DNA from: Microbacterium ureisolvens
GTDB taxonomy: Bacteria; Actinomycetota; Actinomycetes; Actinomycetales; Microbacteriaceae
Assembly: GCF_019511645.1 (NCBI RefSeq)
Contig: NZ_JAEUAX010000003.1
Span: 310,001 to 374,000 of the forward strand
Length of the DNA: 64,000 nt
Reading direction: 5' to 3'
Under the pieces are notes generated by a model. The model did no database searches, was not told the origin of the DNA, and saw only the letters and a list, made by a program, of their open reading frames with translations. Each line of letters opens with the position of its first letter. Within the stretch, counting starts at the first letter, position 1. Made by a program: the position numbers and the translations under genes. This document shows, one piece after another, positions 26,888-35,574 of the stretch.

Positions 26888-26902
26888 ATGTGACAGTCAC
26901 AT
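26888..26902. promoter_or_regulatory. 15-base palindrome in the lacI/26959 intergenic
   Basis: ATGTGACAGTCACAT is a perfect 15-base palindrome related to the LacI operators but with a one-base centre. A half-related site, GTGAGCGTCAC (26922-26932), follows before the gene at 26959. These may bring that gene under the same LacI protein; spacing differs from the two 14-mers, so this is uncertain. Confidence 0.55.
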
Positions 26903-26958
26903 GAGCCGCTCGTTCGGCGACGTGAGCGTCACATCGTCACATGCCAAGGAGGGCATCG

Positions 26959-27498
26959 ATGGATTTCGCGAAGTATCTCCCGCTCAGCCAGCGCCGGCCG
27001 GCGGACGAGGTCAACGTCACCGGTGACCGTCGGGCGGAGATCGCCGCCGTGGTGCGCGAAGCGCACCGTCTGATCCTGTCTGCGCCGGAAGGTGAGCGCG
27101 ATGCCCGCGCGCGGACGTTCGCGGCGAACGCGGGGCTGGCCATGCCTGCGCCGCCCGCCGACTCCGCCGACGCCCTTCCGGCGTCGGCCGACGCGATCGA
27201 GTCGGGCGATCGTCGCAAGATCGCCGAGCTCGAACGAGTGGTCGAGGCGGCGCTGCGTCTCAGCGACGCCCTGGGCCTGAATGCCGAAATCGCGCCACTC
27301 ACCTACGGCGCGGTCGCCATGTATGCGTCCACCACCGCCCCGTTCGACCGGCGCGCCGCGATCTCCGGGCACAGCGTCGTGGCTGTCGACGGAGACTGGC
27401 GGCTCGGACAAGGCCCAGAGCTTCACGGGACCGCGGAAGGGATCGTCCGCTTCCTCACCGGGCTGAGCGACGTCCCACCGCGTCCGCCGGCGCGATGA
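26959..27498 (+). CDS. conserved protein of unknown function, next to lacI
   Basis: 179 residues, no signal or membrane segment. It begins MDFAKYLPLSQRRPADEV and contains an Ala-rich helical stretch (about 60-105) and an end with VAVDGDWRLGQGPELHGT. AAGGAGG six bases before the ATG fixes the start. It is divergent from lacI and preceded by palindromes resembling LacI operators, so it may belong to the same sugar regulon. I do not recognise a family. Confidence 0.65.
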   Translation: MDFAKYLPLSQRRPADEVNVTGDRRAEIAAVVREAHRLILSAPEGERDARARTFAANAGLAMPAPPADSADALPASADAIESGDRRKIAELERVVEAALRLSDALGLNAEIAPLTYGAVAMYASTTAPFDRRAAISGHSVVAVDGDWRLGQGPELHGTAEGIVRFLTGLSDVPPRPPAR

Positions 27499-27504
27499 TT
27501 CCCG

Positions 27505-27630
27505 TCAGCCGCCGGAAGTGAGCGCGCCCGCCACGCCGGTGACGACCATGTAGAGACCGATGACTCCGGCGATCACCCAGATGCCGATGCGCGTGGCCGA
27601 CACGCGGGGACGGTCGTCGGGCTTGGGCAC
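27505..27630 (-). CDS. 41-residue single-pass membrane protein
   Basis: Begins VPKPDDRPRVSATRIG, then one hydrophobic helix (IWVIAGVIGLYMVVTGVAGAL) and a short TSGG end. The polar Pro/Arg-rich start suggests N-in topology. TACGCT ends six bases before the GTG with no Shine-Dalgarno, matching the leaderless pattern of neighbouring genes and supporting that this is a real gene. Function unknown. Confidence 0.65.
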   Translation of the reverse strand: MPKPDDRPRVSATRIGIWVIAGVIGLYMVVTGVAGALTSGG

Positions 27631-27706
27631 ACTTCCAGCGTAACCCAGTCGGCAGTGGCACCGCGGCGAGCCACTCGCGTCCGCGCAGAGGCACTACGAT
27701 GCGGGC

Positions 27707-28381
27707 ATGCCGTTGCTCCGAGCCGTGGTTCTGCCGGGGCTCGGAGCGATCGCCGTGCTGGCCACGGCTGGGCGGGCGATCCGGCACCTCGGCGGCCACG
27801 ACCCACGCGAGGATCAGGCTGTGCGTGCGCTGCAGGACGCATTCGGCCACCGGCCGGGGGAGGGCGAGGCCGCCGTCCCGGCTGACCCGGCCGACCCTCG
27901 CGAGCGGATCGACCGAGTGACCGAGCCGCTCTCGTGGTACTCCGGCGTGCCGCAGACCATCGCGAACGGGGCGATCTGGTGCGGTATCACCTGGTTGCTG
28001 ACGCGCGACCGGCGCGCAGCGGTCGCCCCTGCGGTGGTGCTCGCCCTGGAGACCGCGTGCTTCGTCGCATCCGCGGGGCTCGTCGGACGGACACGACCCG
28101 AAGGGGTGTGGCGCCCGGAGCAGCCGCACGCGACATCGTCGTTCCCCTCCGGGCACACGGCTGCAGCTTTCGCGCTCCACGGCACTCTCGCCGATCTGCT
28201 CGACAGCCGCGGCACCCGCGGCGCCCGGCTCCTCGGCCCGCTCCTGCGATACGGCATTCCCGGAGCGATCGCGTTCTCGCGGGTCTACCGCGGCCAGCAC
28301 CACATCTCGGACACCGTCGCGGGCGCCATGCTGGGACGGTGGAGCGCCGCGGTGGTGCGGCGAGAACTGATCTCGTCGTAG
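27707..28381 (+). CDS. PAP2-type phosphatase membrane protein
   Basis: 224 residues. The three PAP2 phosphatase motifs are present in order: GRTRP (reduced KxxxxxxRP), SSFPSGHTAA (PSGH), and SRVYRGQHHISDTVAG (SRxxxxxHxxxD). Hydrophobic helices surround them. Such enzymes dephosphorylate lipid phosphates such as undecaprenyl pyrophosphate or phosphatidic acid at the membrane face. TACGAT ends six bases before the ATG; probably leaderless. Divergent from the 41-residue gene. Confidence 0.88.
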   Translation: MPLLRAVVLPGLGAIAVLATAGRAIRHLGGHDPREDQAVRALQDAFGHRPGEGEAAVPADPADPRERIDRVTEPLSWYSGVPQTIANGAIWCGITWLLTRDRRAAVAPAVVLALETACFVASAGLVGRTRPEGVWRPEQPHATSSFPSGHTAAAFALHGTLADLLDSRGTRGARLLGPLLRYGIPGAIAFSRVYRGQHHISDTVAGAMLGRWSAAVVRRELISS

Positions 28382-28515
28382 GCGGGCGGGACGCCGCCGC
28401 GCGGGTCGTGCAGTCGCCCGATACCAATCCGTTCCGGGTGATGCGCCCCAGTGCAGCCCGTCTGCGGAGCGCGCGACAGGGGTCACCGTCGGCCTCATGG
28501 GGCGAGGATGGTGAT

Positions 28516-28989
28516 GTGGAATCACCCGCCGCCTTCATCGACCGCACTCTGCGGGCCGAGGCGTCGGAGTGGCGCACCTGGGCGGACGGCGATGCGTCGG
28601 TCGGCGGGCTGCGGGTCTACGGGGCGTCGGTCGGCGCGATCCGCGGCACCGTCCGTGACGCGCTCCGGCGACATCGCGGACTCCAGCACGACGAGATCAC
28701 GGCACTCGCATCGGAGCTGTGGGCGGCGCCTGTCTTCGAGCGTCGCTTCGCAGCGATCGTGCTGCTGCAGGGGCAGGTCGACACGCTCAGCGCCAGCGAC
28801 CTCACCCGCATCGAGGGGTTCCTCCGTGACGGCCGCATCCCCGCTCTCATCGAGCCGCTGGCCCTGGACGTGGTGCGACCGCTGCTCGCCCGCCTCACGG
28901 GCACGGAGGCAGAACGCGCCCGGCGCATCGTGACCCGCTGGGCCTCGGCCGATGCTGAAGGCCTCAGTGCTGCTGCTGCCCTCCTCTGA
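28516..28989 (+). CDS. truncated AlkD-like DNA alkylation repair protein
   Basis: 157 residues, all helical. YGASVGAIRGTVRDALRRHRGLQHDEITALASELWAAPVFERRFAAIVLL resembles the N-terminal HEAT repeats of AlkD-family DNA glycosylases (about 230 residues), but the second half is missing. No continuation is seen in the other frames downstream, so it looks like a shortened form rather than a fresh frameshift. Whether it keeps glycosylase activity is doubtful. GTG at 28516 has GAGGAT ending six bases upstream. Confidence 0.6.
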   Translation: MESPAAFIDRTLRAEASEWRTWADGDASVGGLRVYGASVGAIRGTVRDALRRHRGLQHDEITALASELWAAPVFERRFAAIVLLQGQVDTLSASDLTRIEGFLRDGRIPALIEPLALDVVRPLLARLTGTEAERARRIVTRWASADAEGLSAAAALL

Positions 28990-29119
28990 GGGCCCGGGCA
29001 CCCGCGACCACGGCGAGCACGACCGCCTGGGCTCCTCGGATGAGCGTTGACACGACCGGCGCGGGCGCGGATGCCCCGCTTTTCGCGCTCCTGACCGCGG
29101 GCGGTGTGCTGATCTCCAC
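28964..29119 (-). CDS. possible 51-residue protein
   Basis: A GTG-started reading frame VEISTPPAVRSAKSGASAP..., with one hydrophobic stretch (VVSTLIRGAQAVVLAVVAGA) and a Gln/His end. Third codon positions are about 80 percent G or C, typical of genes here, but there is no clear Shine-Dalgarno or -10, and it overlaps the end of the AlkD-like gene by 26 bases on the other strand. Kept as a weak candidate for the otherwise empty 28990-29163 gap. Confidence 0.28.
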   Translation of the reverse strand: MEISTPPAVRSAKSGASAPAPVVSTLIRGAQAVVLAVVAGARALRGGQQQH

Positions 29120-29163
29120 GACCGGCACTTGAGACTCGCGAGAGCGTCAGCAGAAGCCCGTCG

Positions 29164-29844
29164 TCACGCCCGGTCGCTGCCGCCCCGCCTCGACGACTGT
29201 GCGGCCTCCATCAGCTCTGCGCCGAGCGTGTCGGTCAGCCAGGCGCACCACGTCGAGACGGTGCGCCACTCGTCGGCGATGATGTCGTACGCATCGGGCG
29301 TCCACATCCACTCGGCGGGAGGCTCTCGCCTGCCGACCGCGAGTCGTTTGAGCTGTAGAAGCTGCAGTCGCGGGTGGTCGGTGCGGTAGCCGCGAGGCGC
29401 GGTCTTCAGGGCATCGGTGCGCAGGAGCTCGAAGCCTGCGGTGCGCAGCTCCGCGAGCAGCGCGTCGAGATCTTCGGCAGTGCGCGCGTCATCGACAGCA
29501 TCACGGAAGCGCGCCAGCGCCGCGGGCGGCACGTCATACAGGCCGCCGCCCACCATCAGACCGTCCTCGCTCAGCTGCAGATAGTGCGCCACCCGCGCCT
29601 GCGAGACCATGCCGATGTGGAGCTTGTACGGCGTCTTGTCGGCGCTGAAGCGGACGTCGCGATACGGGCGGAAGATCTTGACCGCACCGAACTCGGGCTC
29701 GAGCTCGGCACCGAGCGCCTCGAAGGGCCCGCGAACGACCGCGTCGTAGCGAGCCTTGTTGGCCGTCCACCATGTCTTCGTGTTGTCGGCGCGAAGCTCG
29801 GCGTAGAAGGAGACGGCGTCGCGATCGAGCCCTTCGAATCCCAC
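29164..29844 (-). CDS. DUF2461 (TIGR02453) family protein
   Basis: 226 residues. VGFEGLDRDAVSFYAELRADNTKTWWTANKARYDAVV, then KIFRPYRDVRFSADKTPYKLHIG and GLYDVPPAALARFRDAV, are the conserved core of DUF2461. Function unknown; no signal or membrane part. The GTG at 29844 matches the family N-terminus, and TACGAT ends six bases upstream, so it is probably leaderless. It is divergent from the acyltransferase at 29885, the two -10 elements lying within 30 bases. Confidence 0.88.
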   Translation of the reverse strand: MGFEGLDRDAVSFYAELRADNTKTWWTANKARYDAVVRGPFEALGAELEPEFGAVKIFRPYRDVRFSADKTPYKLHIGMVSQARVAHYLQLSEDGLMVGGGLYDVPPAALARFRDAVDDARTAEDLDALLAELRTAGFELLRTDALKTAPRGYRTDHPRLQLLQLKRLAVGRREPPAEWMWTPDAYDIIADEWRTVSTWCAWLTDTLGAELMEAAQSSRRGGSDRA

Positions 29845-29884
29845 CCGCCGATCGTAGCGAGCGGGCGCCGGATAGGGTGGCGGG

Positions 29885-30595
29885 GTGACAGCGCCTGCCT
29901 CGCCGAGCCTTCCGCCTGTGCCGCAGCCGGGCGCCATCTACTTCCTCGGGCGGGTGGTCCTGCGGCCATTGTTCTGGCTGATGTACCGCCCTCGCATCGT
30001 CGGCCGAGAGAACGTGCCTGAGCGAGGGCCGGTGCTGCTGGCGAGCAACCACCTTGCATCGCTCGACACGGTCATCATCCCGACGTCCGCGGCCCGCCCC
30101 GTGCAGTTCCTCATCAAGTCTTCGTACTTCACCGGCTCAGGGATGTTCGGCCGCATCAAGCGCTGGTTCTTCACATCGATCGGCGGTGTGCCCGTGTACC
30201 GTGCCACCGGTCGCGATGCACGCGCCGCGCTCGACGCGGGCAGCAGCATCCTGCGGGCCGGGAGCGTGTTCGCGGTGTTCCCCGAGGGAACCCGCTCCCG
30301 CGACGGGAAACTGCACGAGGGCCACGGTGGCGCGGCGTGGATGGCGCGCGACACGGGCGCCGCGGTCGTGCCCGTGGGTTTGATCGGCACCGGCACCGCC
30401 AAGCCGCTGGGCCACCTGCTGCCGGGGAGGTCACGCCTCGAGGTGCACTTCGGCAAGCCGCTCGACCTCGCAGACCTGGACGGCGTGCCCGACGGCAAGG
30501 CCCGTCGCGAGATCACGGAGCGCATGATGGCCGCCATCGCGCGCCTGAGCGGCCAGCAACGGTCGGGGAGTGTGAACGCCAGTTCGCGTGACTGA
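29885..30595 (+). CDS. 1-acylglycerol-3-phosphate acyltransferase (PlsC-like)
   Basis: 236 residues. Acyltransferase motifs in order: SNHLASLDTVIIP (NHxxxxD with Leu), FGRIKRWFFTSIGGVPVYR, FAVFPEGTRSRDGKLHEGHGG, and VVPVGLIGTG. It transfers an acyl chain to lysophosphatidic acid or a related acceptor in phospholipid synthesis at the membrane. GTG start with TAGGGT ending six bases upstream; leaderless. Confidence 0.92.
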   Translation: MTAPASPSLPPVPQPGAIYFLGRVVLRPLFWLMYRPRIVGRENVPERGPVLLASNHLASLDTVIIPTSAARPVQFLIKSSYFTGSGMFGRIKRWFFTSIGGVPVYRATGRDARAALDAGSSILRAGSVFAVFPEGTRSRDGKLHEGHGGAAWMARDTGAAVVPVGLIGTGTAKPLGHLLPGRSRLEVHFGKPLDLADLDGVPDGKARREITERMMAAIARLSGQQRSGSVNASSRD

Positions 30596-30643
30596 CGCAC
30601 CCGCCCGACGCGCACGGCGTTCAGTCGTGAAGCCCGGAGCCGG

Positions 30644-31072
30644 CTAGCGCGGTGCGTGTTCGCTTTCCACCAGCGCGATCAGGCCGGCCAGGTCGGCCGC
30701 AAGCACCTCATCCAATCCGGCCAGGTCAGCGGCGAGTTCCTCCGCTCGTGGTCCGTCGATCTCCGCATGCAGTTCGAGCCGACTCCCCGCGTTCTCACCG
30801 TGCGACTCATGGCGGACCGTCAACGTTCCTCCGTCGAGGAAGACGGTGTCCTGGAAGGCGAGCCCGGGGACGATGTCGCTGACCATCATCGGGGTCTCCT
30901 CCCCCTCACGCGTCTTCATCACACCGTGCACGCCGGGTCGCAGGGGTCCGTCGAGGCGGATGTACTCCATGCCCGGCGCCCACTCGGGGTGCGTGGTCAC
31001 GTCGCACCAGCGCGCGTGGAAATACTCGGGGGCAACCCACGATCTCGCGGTGATCACCGGAAACTTCATCAT
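30644..31072 (-). CDS. SRPBCC-fold (polyketide cyclase-like) protein
   Basis: 142 residues. ARSWVAPEYFHARWCDVTTHPEWAPGMEYIRLDGPLRPGVHGVMKTREG is the opening of a START/Bet v1-like SRPBCC domain; the C-terminal helix (EELAADLAGLDEVLAADLAGLIALVE) closes the pocket. The ligand cannot be predicted. Two adjoining ATGs (31072, 31069) are possible starts. Confidence 0.8.
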   Translation of the reverse strand: MMKFPVITARSWVAPEYFHARWCDVTTHPEWAPGMEYIRLDGPLRPGVHGVMKTREGEETPMMVSDIVPGLAFQDTVFLDGGTLTVRHESHGENAGSRLELHAEIDGPRAEELAADLAGLDEVLAADLAGLIALVESEHAPR

Positions 31073-31255
31073 GCAGCGGACCTTGCCTTCGTTCCTCGAC
31101 CGACGGAGCGAGCCTTCCCGCGTCGTGGCTCGGCTCGAGCACCGATTCTGTCATCGGGATACGACAGCCGACCGCGCGCATCGAAGCGGCACCGCGCGCT
31201 CGTGACGCGCCCGGCGTGCTGGCGCCGCCGCCCCCGGCGCTGTTCACTGGTCTCG

Positions 31256-31741
31256 ATGAACAGCCGTGATCCGCACGACCTCACCATCCGCGACATCCGT
31301 CAAGAGGATGCCGGGGAGGTGCTCACGCTTCAGCGCGCCGCGTTCGTGCAGGAGGCGCTCATCTACGACACGGTCCGCATGCCGCCTCTCACGCAGAGCC
31401 TCGAAGAGCTGCGGGCGGAACTCGCCGAGAATCTGGGCCAGGTCGCGCTGATGGGCTCGAGACTGGTCGGCGCCGTCCGCGCCCGGCGGGAGTCCGAGCT
31501 GCTGCTCATCGGCCGGCTCGCGATCGCACCGGATCAGCAGGGTCTCGGCATCGGCTCTCGGCTGCTCTCCGCCGTCGAGGATCGCGGCCGGGGCGCGGGG
31601 TGCACCGAAGCCGAGCTGTTCACGGGTTCGCTGAGCGAGGCGAACCTGAGACTGTACCTTCGTCTCGGGTACGAGGAGACGCAGCGCGTCGACGGCGACG
31701 ACGGCATCCAGCAGGTCTTCCTGCGCAAGCCGCTGCTCTGA
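31256..31741 (+). CDS. GNAT family N-acetyltransferase
   Basis: 161 residues, one GNAT domain. Strand-helix LTIRDIRQEDAGEVLTLQRAAFVQEA opens it; the acetyl-CoA motif A is IGRLAIAPDQQGLGIGSRLLSAVED (QGLGIG), and LFTGSLSEANLRLYLRLGYEET is motif B. Substrate unknown. Monocistronic, 183 bases after the divergent SRPBCC gene. Confidence 0.9.
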   Translation: MNSRDPHDLTIRDIRQEDAGEVLTLQRAAFVQEALIYDTVRMPPLTQSLEELRAELAENLGQVALMGSRLVGAVRARRESELLLIGRLAIAPDQQGLGIGSRLLSAVEDRGRGAGCTEAELFTGSLSEANLRLYLRLGYEETQRVDGDDGIQQVFLRKPLL

Positions 31742-31769
31742 ACGCAGGCCCGGGGCGGGCGGCCGCGCG

Positions 31770-33494
31770 CTACCTGCTGCCGTCGCGCCCCCTTCCGGCC
31801 TCGTTCCGCTCGGCTGCGACTGCTCGGTGGATGTTGCCGTGGATGTGATCCGCGCCGATGAGTTGGATCACTCCCTCGCGCTCCAGGACGGCCCGCGGGC
31901 CGGGCTTCAGCCGGGTCAGGCGGAGCTGGACGCCGGCGTCGCGGGCAAGGCTCACGACGTCCGCCATGCCGGCCGCGCCCTGCGAGTCGACGAAGTTGAT
32001 GCCACCGCAGTCGAGGACGATCCCGGCCAGTTGCGGATTCGCCTGGATCACCTCGCGCACGCGGTCCTGCAGAGCGTCCGCGGTGGCGAAGAACAGGCCC
32101 GCGTCGAACCGCACCACGGCCACGTCGGGCAGGACCTCGTCGCCCGGGTGCGCGTCGACCTCGCGGAAGACCTGTGTGCCACGTTCGCGACCGAGGGTCG
32201 GCATCTCCGGGTGCGTGGCCACTGCGACGAGCCAGATCAGCGAGAGTGCGATCCCGATGATCACGCCGGCGAGCACCCCGAAGACCACGGTTCCGAGGAG
32301 GGCTGTGATCGCGATCCAGAAGTCGGCCTTCTTCACCCGGAACAGCCGTCGCATCTCCGGGACGTCCATCATGCCGCTGACGACGGCTTCGATGATCAGC
32401 GCGGCGAGGACCGCCTTGGGCAAGTCCGAGAAGAGCGGCGCGAGAACGAGCAGTGTCAGCAGAACGGTGACGCCCGAGGTCAGCGACGCCACGCCGGTCT
32501 TGGCGCCCGAGCGGTCGTTGAGTGAACTGGCCGACAGGCTGGTGGAGACCGGCATCCCCTGGAACAGTCCGGAGCCGATGTTGGCCATGGACTGGGCGAC
32601 CGATTCCTGGTTGATGTCGATCTGATAGCGATGCTTCGCCGCGAAGGTGCGCGCGTCGCCCGCGGTCTGGGAGAAGCCGATCATGACCAGGGCCACAGCG
32701 GCCAGGGCGACGGTGCCTGCGTGATCCCACAGCTGCTGAAGGTCCGGAACCTCCAGCGCGGGCAGACCTCGGGGCACATCCCCGACCACAGCCACCCCCT
32801 TGGCACCGAGGTCGAGAAGCGCGGATGCCAGCAGTCCGCCGACGACGAGCACCAGGGCGCCGGGCACTCGCGGGGCGATCACCCGGAGTCCGAACACGAC
32901 GACGAGTGAGATGACCCCCACGAGCACCGTGGTCCCGTGCACGTCGCGCAGCGTCCCGAACCACGACCACAGTTCCTGGATCGGGTTCGCGCCCGTGGTC
33001 TCGGTACCGGTGAGCTTGGGCAGTTCGCCGATCACGACATCGATCGCCGCGCCGAAGAGAAAGCCGGTGACCACGGCTCGGGAGAGGAACTGGGAGATCC
33101 AGCCCATCCTGAAGACGGCGAGCAGGAGGAACAGGATGCCCGAGCCGAGCGTGATGCCGGCGACGAACGAGGCGACGTCCTGCTCGCCGGTGATGCCCGC
33201 GGCGAGCACGGCGCTGGCCGCGACCGCCGCGAGCCCTGAACTGGGACCCATCGAGATCTGTCGACTCGTTCCGAAGATCGCATAGAGGATCGCGCCGGCG
33301 GCGGCCGCGTAGAGACCGTTCTGCAACGGCACACCGGCGATACCGGCGTAACCCAGGTTCTTCGGGACGATCAGGGCGGCGACGGTGACCCCGGCGATCA
33401 CGTCGGCGCGCAGCCAGTCGCGCCTGTAGGACCGGAGTTGGCCGACGATCGGAACCCAGGTCGGACGTGCAGCACGGGTCCTCGCCATGGGCAT
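31770..33494 (-). CDS. SulP family inorganic anion transporter
   Basis: 574 residues. About twelve membrane helices starting WLRADVIAGVTVAALIVPKNLGYAGIAGVPLQNGLYAA, the SulP signature, and GTSRQISMGPSSGLAAVAAS; then a C-terminal cytoplasmic STAS domain (about 455-560: VLPDVAVVRFDAGLFFATADALQDRV, IVLDCGGINFVDSQGAAGM). Likely carries sulfate, bicarbonate or another anion. A second ATG six bases inside (33488) is an alternative start. Confidence 0.92.
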   Translation of the reverse strand: MPMARTRAARPTWVPIVGQLRSYRRDWLRADVIAGVTVAALIVPKNLGYAGIAGVPLQNGLYAAAAGAILYAIFGTSRQISMGPSSGLAAVAASAVLAAGITGEQDVASFVAGITLGSGILFLLLAVFRMGWISQFLSRAVVTGFLFGAAIDVVIGELPKLTGTETTGANPIQELWSWFGTLRDVHGTTVLVGVISLVVVFGLRVIAPRVPGALVLVVGGLLASALLDLGAKGVAVVGDVPRGLPALEVPDLQQLWDHAGTVALAAVALVMIGFSQTAGDARTFAAKHRYQIDINQESVAQSMANIGSGLFQGMPVSTSLSASSLNDRSGAKTGVASLTSGVTVLLTLLVLAPLFSDLPKAVLAALIIEAVVSGMMDVPEMRRLFRVKKADFWIAITALLGTVVFGVLAGVIIGIALSLIWLVAVATHPEMPTLGRERGTQVFREVDAHPGDEVLPDVAVVRFDAGLFFATADALQDRVREVIQANPQLAGIVLDCGGINFVDSQGAAGMADVVSLARDAGVQLRLTRLKPGPRAVLEREGVIQLIGADHIHGNIHRAVAAERNEAGRGRDGSR

Positions 33495-33577
33495 GTCTTA
33501 CCGCAACGCCCGATGGTTGAACAAGTCAGCGGGATAGGGGAGAGCCCACCTCCCGCGGCCCGCGTGACGTCACGAGG

Positions 33578-33614
33578 TTGAAGGCGCCCCTTTACATAGC
33601 TTAGGCTCACCTAA
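33578..33614 (+). promoter_or_regulatory. promoter with DtxR-type iron box
   Basis: The box TTAGGCTCACCTAA (33601-33614) has the TTAGG-n4-CCTAA form bound by DtxR/IdeR with Fe2+. It overlaps a -10 TAGGCT (33602-33607), with TTGAAG (33578-33583) as -35 at 18 bases. The box ends one base before the GTG start, so the iron-transport message is probably leaderless and repressed when iron is plentiful. Confidence 0.85.
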
Positions 33615-33615
33615 C

Positions 33616-34473
33616 GTGATCACGGATGGCGACGCCACGCGAACGGCCGACGAGCTGCACGGCGACGCGCTGGCGCTCAGCTACGGTCGCACCCGGGTGG
33701 TGCACGAGGTCTCGCTCCACCTGCGTCCGGGGACGGTGACCGCTCTGGTCGGTCCGAACGGCAGCGGCAAGTCGACCGCCCTGCGAGCCCTCGCGCGCCT
33801 GCACCGGATCGACGCCGGCTCCGTGCACATCGATGGCGCCGACGGACGGCGGGATGCGGCATCCCTCTCTGCCAAGGCCTTCGCGCGCACGGTCGCGATG
33901 CTCTCGCAGTCGCGTCCGCACCCGTCGGGCCTCGAGGTGCGTGATGTCGTCGCGTACGGTCGGCACCCTCACCGCGGCCGCTTCTCCGGAGTCACCGACG
34001 CCGATCGCGAGGCCATCGACCGCGCTCTCGGCCTGACGGGTCTCGCCGAGATGGGGCACCGCCCGGTCGACCAGCTGTCGGGCGGCGAGCTGCAGCGCGT
34101 GTGGCTGGCGACCGCGCTGGCGCAGAGCACCGGCATCCTGCTGCTCGACGAGCCCACGAACCACCTCGACCTGCGCTACCAGATCGAGACCCTCGACCTC
34201 GTGTGCGATCTCGCCGACCAGGGCACCGCGGTCGGTGTCGTGCTGCACGACCTCGACCACGCGGCATCCGTCGCCGACGATGTCGTGCTCATGTGCCGCG
34301 GCCGTGTCCACGCGGCCGGCGCGCCCCGCGACGTGCTCACCGGCGAGAACCTCAGCGCGGTGTACGGCTTCCGCATCGACACCGCCGTGGATGACGCGAC
34401 CGGCCGTGTGCGTGTGATCCCGCGCGGGCGTCATCACGAACGCGTCCGCCGCAGCGCAGCTCTCCCCGCCTGA
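33616..34473 (+). CDS. iron-siderophore ABC transporter ATPase
   Basis: 285 residues, FepC/FecE-like. Walker A GPNGSGKST, TVAMLSQSRPHPSGLEVRDVVAYGRHPH (characteristic of siderophore ATPases), signature LSGGELQRVWLA, Walker B LLLDEPTNHLD, switch His in VLHDLDHA. It powers uptake of ferric siderophore with the downstream binding protein and fused permease. GTG start directly after the iron box. Confidence 0.93.
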   Translation: MITDGDATRTADELHGDALALSYGRTRVVHEVSLHLRPGTVTALVGPNGSGKSTALRALARLHRIDAGSVHIDGADGRRDAASLSAKAFARTVAMLSQSRPHPSGLEVRDVVAYGRHPHRGRFSGVTDADREAIDRALGLTGLAEMGHRPVDQLSGGELQRVWLATALAQSTGILLLDEPTNHLDLRYQIETLDLVCDLADQGTAVGVVLHDLDHAASVADDVVLMCRGRVHAAGAPRDVLTGENLSAVYGFRIDTAVDDATGRVRVIPRGRHHERVRRSAALPA

Positions 34474-34539
34474 CGCCGACGCCGCCCCCTCGACTACCTC
34501 CCTACCCCCCTCCCATCCGACAGTTCTGGAGCCTGCCCG

Positions 34540-35574
34540 ATGCCCAAGCCCATCGCCGCCCTCGCCGTCCTCGGCGCCGTCGCCCTCGCCCTCACCGCGT
34601 GCGGCACCACCCAGGTCGCCGATAGTGCCGACGCCGACACCGACACCGCTGTCTCGACCAGTGCAGGCTGCGCCGAGGACACCACCACGACGTCGACCGA
34701 CCCGGTCGAACTCACCGACGCATTCGGCCGGACGGTCACCCTCGACGAACCGGCCGCGAAGGTGGCGGTGCTCGAGTGGCAGCAGATCGAGGACGTGCTC
34801 TCGCTGTGCCTCACGCCCGTGGCGGTCGCTGATGCGGACGGCTACCGCACCTGGGACACCGCCGAGGAGCTGCCGGCGAGCGTCGAGAGCGTCGGCACGC
34901 GCCAGGAGCCGAACCTCGATGCGCTGTTCGCGGCCGAGCCCGACCTCGTCATCGTCGAGGCGTATACGCGCGACGACGCGATCATCTCGCAGCTCGAGGA
35001 GTACGGGGTGCCGGTGCTCGCGACGCTGGGTGCGAACGCGGAGGACCCGATCGGCCAGATGCTCGACACCTTCGACCTGATCGCCGAGGCGACCGGGCGC
35101 ACCGAGCGCGCAGACGTCGTGAAGGACGAGTTCGCGCAGCACCTCGCCGACGCGAAGGCCGAGATCGCGGGCTCGGAACCGGCCGTCACCGACTTCGTCT
35201 ACTTCGACGGCTGGGTCGACGGCGGCAATGTGTCGCTGCGTCCGTTCGGTCAGGGTTCGCTCGTCGGTGAGATCGGGGAAGAGCTCGGTCTCACGAACGC
35301 GTGGACCGGCGAGGTCGACCCGGCCTACGGCCTCGGACAGACCGACATCGAGGGCATGACGACGATCGGCGACGCCAGCCTCTTCTACACCGGCACCGTC
35401 GATCCCGACTCCGAGAGCTTCGTCGACGCCGCGGCCGAGAACCCGGCATGGGCCTCGATCCCGGCCGTCGCGGAGGACCGCATCGCCCCGTTCCCCGGCG
35501 GAATCTGGACCTTCGGCGGCCCCCGCTCGGCCGAGCAGCTGATCGACGCCTACGTCGCCGCGATCACCCAGTGA
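34540..35574 (+). CDS. iron-siderophore-binding lipoprotein
   Basis: 344 residues. Signal and lipobox MPKPIAALAVLGAVALALTAC; a Thr/Asp-rich linker; then a class III binding fold: VELTDAFGRTVTLDEPAAKVAVLEWQQIEDVLSL, PDLVIVEAYTRDDAIISQLEEYGVPVL, IWTFGGPRSAEQLIDAYV. Typical of FepB/FecB-type receptors held on the outer face of the membrane. Its stop overlaps the permease start by GTGA. Confidence 0.93.
   Translation: MPKPIAALAVLGAVALALTACGTTQVADSADADTDTAVSTSAGCAEDTTTTSTDPVELTDAFGRTVTLDEPAAKVAVLEWQQIEDVLSLCLTPVAVADADGYRTWDTAEELPASVESVGTRQEPNLDALFAAEPDLVIVEAYTRDDAIISQLEEYGVPVLATLGANAEDPIGQMLDTFDLIAEATGRTERADVVKDEFAQHLADAKAEIAGSEPAVTDFVYFDGWVDGGNVSLRPFGQGSLVGEIGEELGLTNAWTGEVDPAYGLGQTDIEGMTTIGDASLFYTGTVDPDSESFVDAAAENPAWASIPAVAEDRIAPFPGGIWTFGGPRSAEQLIDAYVAAITQ

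Noticed and set aside
29040..29132. 30-codon plus-strand frame starting MSVDTTGAG
   Set aside because: No ribosome site or -10, no recognisable sequence; the opposite-strand candidate at 28964-29119 is somewhat better, and that one is also weak.
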